Origin: Malus domestica
Taxonomy: Eukaryota; Streptophyta; Magnoliopsida; Rosales; Rosaceae
Assembly: GCF_042453785.1 (NCBI RefSeq)
Contig: NC_091668.1
Coordinates: 27,591,501-27,655,500, forward strand
Length of the DNA stretch: 64,000 bases
Reading direction: 5' to 3'
Within the stretch, counting starts at the first letter, position 1. Each line of letters begins with the position of its first letter. This document shows, in pieces, positions 54,219-64,000 of this stretch. A model generated the notes under the pieces. That model had not been told where the DNA came from, did not search any database, and worked only from the letters and a program-made list of their open reading frames with translations. A program made the translations under genes and the position numbers.

Positions 54219-56143
54219 ATGAGCAGGGCTAGAAAATTCTGCGACTTGGGTTTGTTTGCAATAGTTATAGTAGTTGTGTGGCTGCAGGGTTTGAGTGGCA
54301 GAGTTTGGTCGCAGCCGCAGTCGACAGCCCCAGTGCCTGGTTTCTTCATTTTTGGTGACTCGTTGGTTGACAATGGGAACAACAATGGGATAATAACACT
54401 TTCTAGGGCAAATTATAGACCTTATGGCATCGACTTCCCTCTTGGTGTAACTGGCCGCTTCACCAATGGTAGAACCTATGTTGATGTCCTAGGTAATATA
54501 CATATATATATTCATTCGTATATCACAAATACGTACGTACTTCGTTTAGTTTACATCAAAATATAAGCTAATGTATGTTATATATTCCGGTGGCACTTGC
54601 ACTTGCAGCTCAGCTTCTTGGATTTCGAACTTATATTCCGCCCTATTCGAGAACACGCGGAGATGCACTGCTGAGGGGAGCCAATTTTGCATCCGGTGCA
54701 GCTGGTATCCGAGAGGAAACGGGAGACAATCTAGTAAGAACACTATTTTTTTTTTTTTTTTTTTTTTTTTGAGGGAAGTAAGAACACTTTTTTACTAACC
54801 TTACAAATTGTCAAACTCAAAATTATGAATGATAAACTGAGAGAGAGATTTTGCAGGGTGCTCACATGTCCATGAACCAACAAGTTGCAAACTTTGGGAA
54901 TGCAGTGCTAGAAATGAGAAGATTCTTTAGAGGAGATGCCAATGCACTCAACACCTATCTTAGCAGATGCATCTTCTATTCTGGGATGGGAAGTAATGAC
55001 TATCTTAACAACTATTTTATGCCCAGCTTCTATACATCTAGCTCCAATTACACCACGCAAGCGTATGCTGCTGTACTCCTTCAGGACTACTCGCGCCAAC
55101 TCACGGTAATGAACCTGGTGGATCCGTTTTCTATCTACAGTGTTCCTATAGCTTCCTACATGATTGTCCTAAATTTTAACTTGGACACGAAGAAAGAGAG
55201 CAGCATTTAGCTAATACGCCTAAACCCTAACTACAAACTGATATGATAAAACTTAATTTCAATGGGGTACGTTTACGTAGAAAACAAGTTTAATACTAAA
55301 CTTATAAACTATTGTTGTTATGTATTCTTTTGGTTACAGCAATTATATTCACTGGGAGCTCGGAAGGTGATTGTAACTGCTGTTGGCCAAATCGGTTGCA
55401 TACCATATCAACTAGCAAGGTTCAATAGCAACAGCAGCCGCTGCAACGAAAACATCAACAAGGCTATCCTTATTTTCAACTCAGGCCTCAAAAAACTGGT
55501 TGACAACTTCAATGGTGGTCAATTGCCTGGGGCCAAATTTGTCTACCTCGATGCTTATCAAAGCACCTTTGATCTGTTTCAAAATCCCACTGCTAACGGT
55601 AATATCTTCTCTACTATATAAGGCCATCTCTTTCGCTTCACATCATATCAAAAATTTACGCTGCATGTGTCAAGATGTGTCAAGATTTCAAAGTCGGGCC
55701 AACTAACCACTACTAACATACTAGTATTGCCCCAACTTAATCACATGCACAACCCGATAGTGTTAGTAGCGAAACCATTCATGTATTAGTGTATTAGTAG
55801 TGAAACCATTCGTGTATTAGTAGCGAAACCATTCATTCATAAGCAGTAATGTACGTATTCTGTCAAATTGCCGATGTGGAGATTAACGCTGCTGCAATTT
55901 TTAAACAATGGTGCAGGGTTTGAAGTGATAGACAAGGGTTGTTGTGGAGTAGGAAGGAACAATGGGCAGATAACTTGTCTACCTCTTCAGCAAACTTGTA
56001 CGGATCGCACAAAGTACTTGTTTTGGGATGCCTTCCATCCAACAGAGGTAGCAAACATTTTGCTGGGCAAGGCATCATTCAGTGGTTCCAATCAACAATC
56101 ATATGCTTACCCAATCAATATTCAACAACTGGCAATGCTTTGA
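54219..56143 (+). CDS. GDSL esterase/lipase, secreted, complete
   Basis: Five exons join in phase: 54219-54492, 54609-54733, 54857-55105, 55340-55598 and 55917-56143, giving 377 residues, normal for plant GDSL lipases. A signal peptide covers about residues 1-31. The four SGNH blocks are present: block I FIFGDSLVDNGNNN with nucleophile S48; block II GANFASGAAGI with the oxyanion Gly; block III GMGSNDYLNNYF with the Asn; block V WDAFHPTE with D340 and H343. The Cys pattern near the C terminus (GCCGVGRNNGQITCLPLQQTC) is typical. The enzyme would hydrolyse esters of lipids or cell-wall polymers outside the cell; the substrate cannot be told from sequence. A 24-base T run follows exon 2. A decayed paralogue lies tail to tail 0.8 kb downstream. 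Confidence 0.92.
54748..54771. repeat. Poly-T run
   Basis: About 24 T residues in the intron after exon 2 of the GDSL gene, followed by GAGGGAAGTAAGAACACTTT, a near copy of the sequence just before it (GTAAGAACACTATTTTT); a small duplication or retroinsertion tail is possible. Confidence 0.7.
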
Positions 56144-56966
56144 AAGCCAAGCCAATATAAGGCTTTTGGAACTTCATCCATGCAACAACCTCATCACTGA
56201 TTAATTTCATGAATTATCAATTTCTTTGATGCTTTCCAGCTGATTGCTAATTTAATAATGTGAAAGTGTTGTCAATTCATGCGGTTATATCACCATTAGT
56301 GGAAATATATAATTGAATTATCTTCTGAAGCTAGGAAGTATTCCCTGAATTATCTTTTACAACTTTGATATATTCAATAAATGTAGTCTAGAAGATTAAC
56401 TACGTTCATGTTCAATCAAATTAATAATTAGTGGAGCCCTCTTGCTAAAGTTGGTGCGGAACTCTTTACAAATCATCGTTGTCAATTGTTAATGTCTAAG
56501 TGCAATAACAATCGGATTCATAATTTTTATTTTTCTTGTTTAAAATAGTGCTTTAAGTGCTTTTGACAATGAGGAGAATTTTGAGAAGGTCATTTGTTAA
56601 AACCCAAAATTATATTTGTTAGCCTAACCGTAGGGCCCATTGACTATTTTATTGATCTCAAAATATCATGGTAAGAAATCTACCAACTCTGCAAGAGAGG
56701 TGAAACAAAAAATGAAAAACAAAAAAAGGAGGATAAATGTATAATAAATGAGAGGAGAAGGATAATCTACCACTACTAGCCAGTTCCAATACAACAAATT
56801 AAAGTTTTAAACCAATAGTGGTAGTAGAAGTACATGCATCAACTCTTTGACGTGTAACATTTTTCTGTAGCACTCGAACAACTAGTTTTTTCTGTAGCAC
56901 TCGAACAATTAGTAGAAACAAAATAGATAGATAGAGCCAAATGCTAAACTTGAACAACCACATTTT
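56144..56966. other. Spacer between the two convergent GDSL genes
   Basis: AT-rich 3' flanks of both genes. No open frame or clear repeat; a short direct repeat TTTTTCTGTAGCACTCGAAC stands at about 56860 and 56890. Confidence 0.6.
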
Positions 56967-58966
56967 CTACCGGTTCCTTTCGATGTCAAGAGTGGCAAGC
57001 TGCTGTATGTTCATGGGATAAACCTCCGTACTACGGTCCCCGGTGAAAGCTTTCCTCGCAATTATGATGTTCACTGCTGCGGTCGGGTGGAATGCATCCC
57101 AGAAGATATATTGGTCTCAATTTCGGCACAGTGTTTGGAGAGGAAGACATGTAACTTGGCCTCTGTTACGCCCAAGACCGCAGCATCCGCGGTTTGCAAC
57201 AATGAATCCTACAAACAAAATTTCACATAATATTGTAATCGCTAATATAATTGAACTTCAATTTCAAAAAGGAATGACCTGAGGGTAAATAGTAGCAAGG
57301 AATACCATATGTTCTAGGATCGAGAAGCATGTCTTCGAACATACGAGCAATGTCAATGTAAATGAACTTTGAACCAGGTAAGTTGGTATTAAGATTGTTG
57401 ATCATTGTCTTCACATTAGCATTAAAAGGTAGAACAAGGCGATTAACTTCGTCCGAGCAGGTTCCACTTGAATTTTGGGCTAAAATACTTGGAATGCAGC
57501 CCAGTCTCCCTAATCCAGCAATAACAAATTTTCGGGCAGCAAGATTGTAAAGTCTCTGTAACATATCACATATATTAGTAGGATGCTTAGGTAATTGTAG
57601 TAGAAGTTATGCATGTGATGTTAATAAAGTTAAGAGTATCCAACGCAAAACCAATTTACAGTAGGCGGAGTGCCCCTAACTTGTACCAGCTATATGAGTG
57701 ATAACGATACAAATACGCAATGTAAGTTTGTCATACATCCAACCATATGGAGGTTCTAGTTTAGGAGGCGAAGTTCTTACAGTGAGCTGATCAGCATATT
57801 GTTGGGCATTGTAATGATTCCTGGTTGGATAGTTGGGCATAAGGTAATTATTTAGGTAGTCATTGCTGCCCATTCCGACGAAGAAGATGCACTTGGCAAT
57901 CGATCGAGCAGCATCATCGGCACCAAGATTGTCTGTTATCTGATCAAGTGTATTCTGAAAGTTCCTTATTTGTTGACCAAAAGGTATTCTTCCCACCTGC
58001 AGAAAACAATTGTGACAAAATAATTCAAGTCCTTTAGCTACAAATTTAAGATTTTCTGTGAAACAATTGCATGCAAATTTATGGTTCTACTAAATCCATG
58101 CAAAGTTTAAGATAAATAAATAAATATTGAGTTAGATAAATAAACAGATTTATGGTTCTACTAAATCCAGCAGCTGCAGATGCATAGTTGACTCCATGAA
58201 GCATTTGATCTCCAGAAGCTTCAGAGTGAGCAGGAATCAAGGGAAGTCCTAGCAGGTCAGCTGCAGGAGGAACAAATTAATTTTTTTTTTAAATGATAGA
58301 AAAACGACAATAATGTTTAAGTTGTTTATCATATAATGGAGATACTGCCTGGTTTATGCCCTAATGAGGAATGTAAAGAAGTTTCAAACTCGGAACGTAT
58401 GGATATATACAAACACACCACCTTATCCATTAGGATATTGGACCACATACATGAGACGATTCATGTTATTTCTCATAATATACATAAATTATAAGCTTGG
58501 CTCTCATATCATTTTAATTTATGTGTAATTAACGAGTAGATTACTAAATTATTTCAGAGATTAAGAACATAGACCAACCCAATTGGTCTATTCTATATTA
58601 GTAAATATTTACACATAACAAACTTATGCAAAAAATAGAGTTTTGTACCAACCCAATTGGTCTATTCTAAGCAAATCAAGTACACTCTACCTTAAATAAA
58701 ATAAAAGCACAAAATAAATACACTTTTTGACTGAAATATAAGTCAATCTTAATATGCTGAACTGATCATAGCAAAACATAATATTAAGAGAGAGAGAGAG
58801 AGAGGCCTATTTCATCAACCATGGTGAAATCATTGGAAAAACGACCAGTAGGACCGCCATTGAAATCAATGCCATAAGGGAAATAGTTGGCCTTGGCAAA
58901 TGACGGAAGGTCGTTGTTATTGCCATTTTCAATCAGTAAGTCTCCAAATACAAACATGGCTGGCAA
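56967..58966 (-). pseudogene. Decayed GDSL lipase paralogue
   Basis: Five exon-like pieces are visible: about 58966-58800, 58262-58140, 57999-57790, 57556-57310 and 57210-56967. Defects: block I reads FVFGDLLIENGNNN, so the catalytic Ser is replaced by Leu; no signal peptide is in frame, as a TAG stands upstream; the end of the second exon is altered, with GGATTTAGTAGAACCATAAA present both here and 70 bases further on and no consensus donor; and a TGA (57119-57117) stands just before the block-V stretch YIFWDAFHPT, where CGA (Arg) is expected. Block III (FVGMGSNDYLNNY) and the C terminus are otherwise well kept. It is a tail-to-tail relative of the gene at 54219. It is unlikely to make an active enzyme. 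Confidence 0.8.
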
Positions 58967-59290
58967 CGTTTCTGACGACTATCTCCTCCCACCACCACCG
59001 TCAGCTGCTGATGGTGATGATGAGTCATGAGTTCACGTCTTGGCACCAAGCTACTTATAGAAGGTGCCTAGCCATCAATGACTGAATATTGATGTTGAGA
59101 TGGTAAGGTCGGGAACAGAGAGAGAGAGAGAGAGATGCTGGTGGTGTTGAATTTGCAAGAGGAGATAGCATGCAGTGATGATTTAATAGGCATGGCAAGG
59201 CGGTGGCTGTGAATGTGATAAATGTTTTCACCTGTTCACGTCTGCAGTAATTAAATACAAATTTACTCTCCCAAGCATCCTTCTCATTTT

Positions 59291-59500
59291 CCAAACTTAA
59301 TTTCCTAACGCTGTTCTAAATTCTTGAAATTTTTCTACCTCTCTCTCTCACTCACATAATTTGAGAGAAAAGCTAATGAGACTCTTTCAAAGTTTCCAAA
59401 CTTAATTTCCTAACGTTGTTCTAAATTCTTGAAATTTTTCTACCTCTCTCTCTCACTCACATAATTTGAGAGAAAAGCTAATGAGACTCTTTCAAAGTGA
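59291..59500. repeat. Tandem duplication, 105-bp unit, two copies
   Basis: The unit starting CCAAACTTAATTTCCTAACG occurs at 59291 and 59396 with one or two differences. It contains CTACCTCTCTCTCTCACTC and GAGAGAAAAGCTAATGAG. Confidence 0.9.
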
Positions 59501-61730
59501 GATTTTTTATGGACTCTCTGTCACCTCACAGTTTAACGTTAATTATTGTGCTAACATCATAAAACATTGCGCCAAAACTATGAGACGGCAAAGAGTTATA
59601 GAGAGTCCCACTTGTGAGAAATTTTCATTAACATTTCTCATAATTTGATAGTCATTTCTATGCAACGAATTAATATCCAAACCTAATTAGGTGGTGCACA
59701 ATTTTTTTTTTTTTAATAAGGGATATTATCTACACTTAATAGGTGAGATAGTGAGTTTAGCCTCACAAATGACTAGCAATAATTTGGTTCAAATTCACAT
59801 TTGGTGAGAATCGAACATAAGACATCTCATTTACAAATAAAGAGAAATACCACTAGATCGTAGGACTAAGTGGTAGGTGGTGCACAAGTACTCACCGGAT
59901 TAATATTTGATAACATGTTAACAACTTTTTAACTAATTAAGCTTAAGGATTTGGGCTTGCCATCATTACGATGATATTCCGTCTTATAAATTGGTCGGTT
60001 AGAGATTAATTATGTATTGTGGTGCACGTAAGTTCTTGCTTAAGTTCAAGACAGCACGAATGCTCTTTGTATAGCAAATTACGTTCATTGCGTTCTAAAG
60101 AATATTTTACTTTGAAGACGTAAAACTGAGGATGCAAATGACATGAAATTGTTATTCGCAATCCAAAATAAAAATAAACTTACGAGGAACGCAAAATGAG
60201 ATTTTTAGAGTGCCAATAACAATTATTTTAAAATGCAAAACTTTTTGTTCTAGTGACAAATTTCGGAATGATAAATTTATATTTTCATATTAAAGTTTAA
60301 AATCTCCCACTAACACGGCAAATCTTTCAACAGGGAAAATGTTAGGGATGCCATATATTTATATCATATTAGTGTACTGACATGCCAAGTGATGTGTATT
60401 ATCTTTCGTCAACTAATGAATTTATCTGTTTGAAAGTTAATATTATAAATTATTTGTCACTTCAGATGATACACTAATACAATATCATCTTATCATGTGA
60501 TCTCCTTAGCATTACTCTTTGACATAAAACTATTTTTCTAGACTGAGCTAGTGCATTAGCACTCGTGGAAGTTTCGAACCCAACTTGCAATGCAAGACTC
60601 CTAAAACCTAGCGCACAAAGGAAAGGACCAACCAAGACGTACGCAGTCACACAAGAAGTACTTATTTTACTTTATTTTTCAAAGAAACTTGGAATTAAGT
60701 TGGATTTTTTTTGGAGTGCTCTAGGTATCCGGTATCCCGAGTGTTTCAACCGTGCATAGGGAGACGTAGTAAAATTGCTTATAGATTAAATATTTTCACA
60801 ACTAAGCTCTGTGTGTGAGTCTTAAAAGAGAGAGGAAAGGAGAGCTGATCGATTGGTGGTGTTGATGGCGGATTCAGAGGTTGGCAGGTTCCCATGCAAC
60901 TCCTAACTCCAAGTTTGTTGTGGGACAGTCGGTGGTTATGCATGCTGGGCAGGGCAGGGCAGCATTCCTATGTGCTTTGACTTCTGTCCCAAGAAACAAA
61001 GAATAGAATTTGATTCTCTTGGGGAGAATAAAGTTGACGTTTCTTTCTTCATGTATGTCACTTGACTCAACAGTCAACATGAACCTTGTTGTTCCCCTAC
61101 TGCAACTTACATTACTATCCATCTATACTTTAACCTAAACCAAGCTTCCAATCTAGGAATAGAGCTGGCAAAATGCACCTAATCCGTTAACACGACTCAA
61201 TTTGCTCGCAAAATTTCAATTAACAGGTGAAGACTTAAAGGGCTGGATTAATTAACGGGTGGTGATTTTCCTTCAAATTTGAGCATTTTACATCTGCTCT
61301 CAAAATGTACCTAAGCCATTAAGACGACTCAATTTGCTGGCAAAATTTCAATTAACAAGTGAATCCTTAAGGGGCTGGCATCATAACGAGAGAACCCGTT
61401 AGCAACCTGTTGATTTTGGATGAACCCACGAAACCTATATAATCACCCATTAAAGAGGGTTAATTTCTTAATTTTCAAACCCCTATCTGAGATACTGAGA
61501 GAGTTTATAGTTTATTCCCTCTTACTCTGCCGACTCACTCTGCCCTATTCTCTCTCCCCGCCCTCTAACCTCTGCCTTCCGCCCTCTCACTCACTCTGGG
61601 CCACTCCGCCCTCCGTCCTCTCATGAATCACGATCTCTCACTCTCTGTCTCTAATTTACGCTGAAGAACAATACGAAGAAGCGGCAGCTCAAGCTCCCTC
61701 TGCGTTGAATCAATGGCAGTTGCGTGGAGA
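59501..61730. other. Intergenic; no gene recognised
   Basis: AT-rich DNA with one foldback element (listed), an imperfect direct duplication in which CGACTCAATTTGCT recurs at about 61193 and 61326 followed by GCAAAATTTCAATTAACA, and a pyrimidine-rich stretch at 61500-61650 with repeated TCACTCTGCC-like words. None of the open frames resembles a known family. Confidence 0.6.
60337..60515. mobile_element. Foldback MITE, about 180 bp
   Basis: The left end AATGTTAGGGATGCCATATA pairs with the right end GTGATCTCCTTAGCATT, and inner words (TATCATATTAGTGTA and TACACTAATACAATATCAT) continue the stem. Non-coding. Confidence 0.65.
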
Positions 61731-61988
61731 ATCTAGAGGTACACGTTATGAATCAAAATTACTGACATTGCTTAGTAAAAAGCTATACAATATCTCCAAG
61801 CATGATTGATCGACGAGATAAATGTTCGAACCCAATGCCCTAATCGGCTCTAAGTCTTGGTGAGTTTTTGCAGACACCACACTTGCATACAATGCAGCCC
61901 TCATTCCGTTTCTCAAATACCACCCAAATATGCATGTCAACATCCAAACTTCACCCAGAAACAAAATTACATACAGGTCAACAGAGCT

Positions 61989-63978
61989 TCAAGGCTTCCA
62001 TAACTTCAGTGTGCAGTCTTCGCCGTATGTAGCGACAATATTCCTGTGAGGATGATGGCTGATGCCAATTACCTCCTTTTCGTGGACCTGCATATCACAA
62101 GAGAGAGAACTTTATAAACTCTTCGGCATTCATGTATGCATTTTTAGGTTTTAACCAAACCACCATCAAAAGAGCATTTTGTAAACACAATAGAGAGCGT
62201 TATCCATGTGCAGTCAGATCTTGGCAAACAACCAACTGTGCAATCCCAGACGTCCACACATGCACACACCTACGGATGTGAATCGTGCAGGTCTCGTGGC
62301 CAGAATAGCTGGAATTAGAATGTGGCAAGAATTGCAATTATCCTATCCCTCCTTTTAATGTACGAGCCATTCAGGGATCAAAACAGACTGTCTTAAATTC
62401 GCCATATTTAGGACGAGTAGACCTTCAGAAAGATGTCATGTATGCTTATAGGTATATATAACAAAGATGTCACCAGATACCTCTATTAGTCTTTTACATG
62501 AGACGGGCATAGAAGGGGTCATCAACTAGTGAACTGATATTTCTCCTTCACACCTTATTTGTAAAAAGGTATGCAACTTAATCAATGTACACCTTGGAAT
62601 ATAGGGTTTCATGCCAAGCAGAAGGAATCTAATAAGATGTTTGCAACACTTTGAGCAATCAGATCTCGATCAGTGAAGCCACCAAAACTGGTTAGAAATA
62701 CTAGAAGATCCATGTCTCAATGAAGTTTGAAAACACCAATTTAACTCAACCAAGGAAAAATCATCCCTAGATCATGTCAGTTGTCTTTTCAAAATCATCA
62801 CTAGATCTTGATTACTGTGATTCCAGATGTGCAACAAGTATTTACGTTCTAAAGCCCTCGTTCTGTACCATCTCAATCTCCAACAAGATAAATACCACAA
62901 CTAACAACATTGTCAATATTTATTTTGATTCCAGATATGCAACAATTATAGCATTACAAAGCCCTAATTCAGTACCAACTCAATCTTTATCAACAAAATA
63001 CATACCTTCATTAGATGCTCTAAATTACCAGATTGGTGACTGAAACAGTACATATTCCTGCACATAGATGAAGTATTGGTAAGCATCCTCATGCTGATAC
63101 CCATTGGCGGAAAAACAAATAACAGATAATGGCTCACTGTAGTGAGGAAGCCAAAGCATCTCTGAGATGCCATTTTAGAAAAGAAAAACTTCATCCATCC
63201 AATGATGTTACGAAAACAGAATAGTTCTCTTGAAGACGAGGAACAACACCGCATAGTGTATAAGAGATCTTTTGAATTTGGCGAGATTACACACATAACA
63301 GACACGGAAACATGCATATTAAGAATGTATACTAACATAGCCAAGTGAAATATGAGCATGATGAAAATTTGACATTTTATTTACCTGTCTTCACCAACAC
63401 AGTAAATCCATTCCCCTTTTGGTGACACACAAGCTGACAAAAAATCTCCGCCTTCTTTTTTACCAGATGAAAAGCTCTTCACAACCTAAGCCATAATAAT
63501 CAGACAAAGCTCAATAATAATAAATTCACAAGCACTTAACAATGAAACAAAAGATTTTGGCTTTAAAACATGAAAATATCCAAACAAACTTTAAGAAATG
63601 GATTGCTAAATACATTGCAACACCTTGAACAAAAATATGTAAAAACTAAGTTCTGCTCAAGTGAAAAATATATACCTGTCCTTGAAGTGTCATGACATAA
63701 ATAGATGACGTCTTATTACATACAATGATGTGATCATTATTTTTTGGGTAAAGATGAACAGAATTCACAGAAGCATCACCTCCCTAACAGTTAAAACAAA
63801 AACCCACAAATTAGATACCGAAACAATAAAAGAAAAGGCAAATTTTCAAAGGAAATATAGCTAGGTTCCTCTAGCTCATGATATATAAAATATTAATTAA
63901 AGTAATAAAAAGGAATACCCTTAAAGGAGGAGGTGGCTTGAATGTCTGTAGACAGTCTGTAGTCTTCAAATCCCAGAC
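61989..63978 (-). CDS. SMU1: SMU1-like WD40 splicing factor, C-terminal 139 residues (5' part outside window)
   Basis: Five exons join in phase: 63978-63919, 63783-63676, 63485-63385, 63057-63006 and 62087-61989, ending in TGA. They encode [20 protein letters not shown], then [71 protein letters not shown] and the very conserved tail [16 protein letters not shown]...LKLWKP. This is the end of the WD40 propeller of SMU1, a spliceosome-associated protein (partner of RED) that affects splice-site choice in the nucleus. The acceptor at 63979 shows that the gene continues past 64000; its LisH/CTLH part is not here. In the last blade ATYGED stands where most relatives I recall have ATYSED. The 3' UTR reaches left to about 61740. 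Confidence 0.92.
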
Positions 63979-64000
63979 CTAAAAAAAAAACATTTATGCC

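Noticed and set aside
61420-61740. Possible first exon of a plus-strand gene (pyrimidine-rich leader, ATG at about 61712, donor-like GAG/GTACAC)
   Set aside because: The frame from that ATG stops after a few codons and no downstream exon is recognisable before SMU1's 3' end.

Overview
The window is nuclear DNA of a flowering plant: spliced genes with GT/AG introns, AT-rich intergenic DNA, plant-specific protein families (P-class PPR, glucuronoxylan methyltransferase, GDSL lipases) and many short transposons. Several repeat families here (an Au-type SINE, a tRNA-derived SINE with a GGTTCGAATCTC box, a MITE beginning GGGAACTTTAACGAAAA) are ones I associate with Rosaceae, so a Malus/Pyrus-like genome is my inference, not a proof. 

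Layout. 1-5397 (minus): a mitochondrial complex-I assembly methyltransferase (NDUFAF5/At1g22800-like), ten exons seen, last exon outside the window. 5.4-9.6 kb: repeat-rich intergenic DNA with a 1.16-kb foldback, three small MITEs, an LTR-like remnant and another foldback. 9.67-15.75 kb (plus): nucleoporin NUP96, five coding exons, full length. 18149-39835: one very large Mutator-like element (MULE), about 21.7 kb, bounded by an 11-bp direct repeat TATTATAAAAG and by diverged long terminal inverted repeats. It carries an intact-looking two-exon transposase (plus strand), two diverged Ulp1-type cysteine protease genes (minus strand; each reconstructs exon by exon with one in-frame TAG), a partial duplication of the transposase 3' end, a three-copy 305-bp repeat, and six blocks (about 7.4 kb) of one interspersed minisatellite that fills the introns of the second protease gene. 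41.8-42.7 kb (plus): DUF579 glucuronoxylan 4-O-methyltransferase. 45.8-48.0 kb (minus): intronless P-class PPR protein. 50.4-52.8 kb (plus): small conserved plant protein of unknown role. 54.2-56.1 kb (plus): GDSL lipase/esterase; 57.0-59.0 kb (minus): a tail-to-tail decayed GDSL paralogue that has lost its catalytic serine. 61.99-63.98 kb (minus): C-terminal part of the splicing factor SMU1, continuing beyond the window. 

The host genes are unrelated housekeeping and cell-wall genes and show no shared pathway. The notable system is the giant MULE: transposase, two Ulp1-like proteases with a shared unusual His-Asn-Cys arrangement, and an element-specific satellite with higher-order periods. 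A MITE with matching ends sits directly against its left end. All exon coordinates were derived by hand from the sequence and from remembered protein families; no searches were run.
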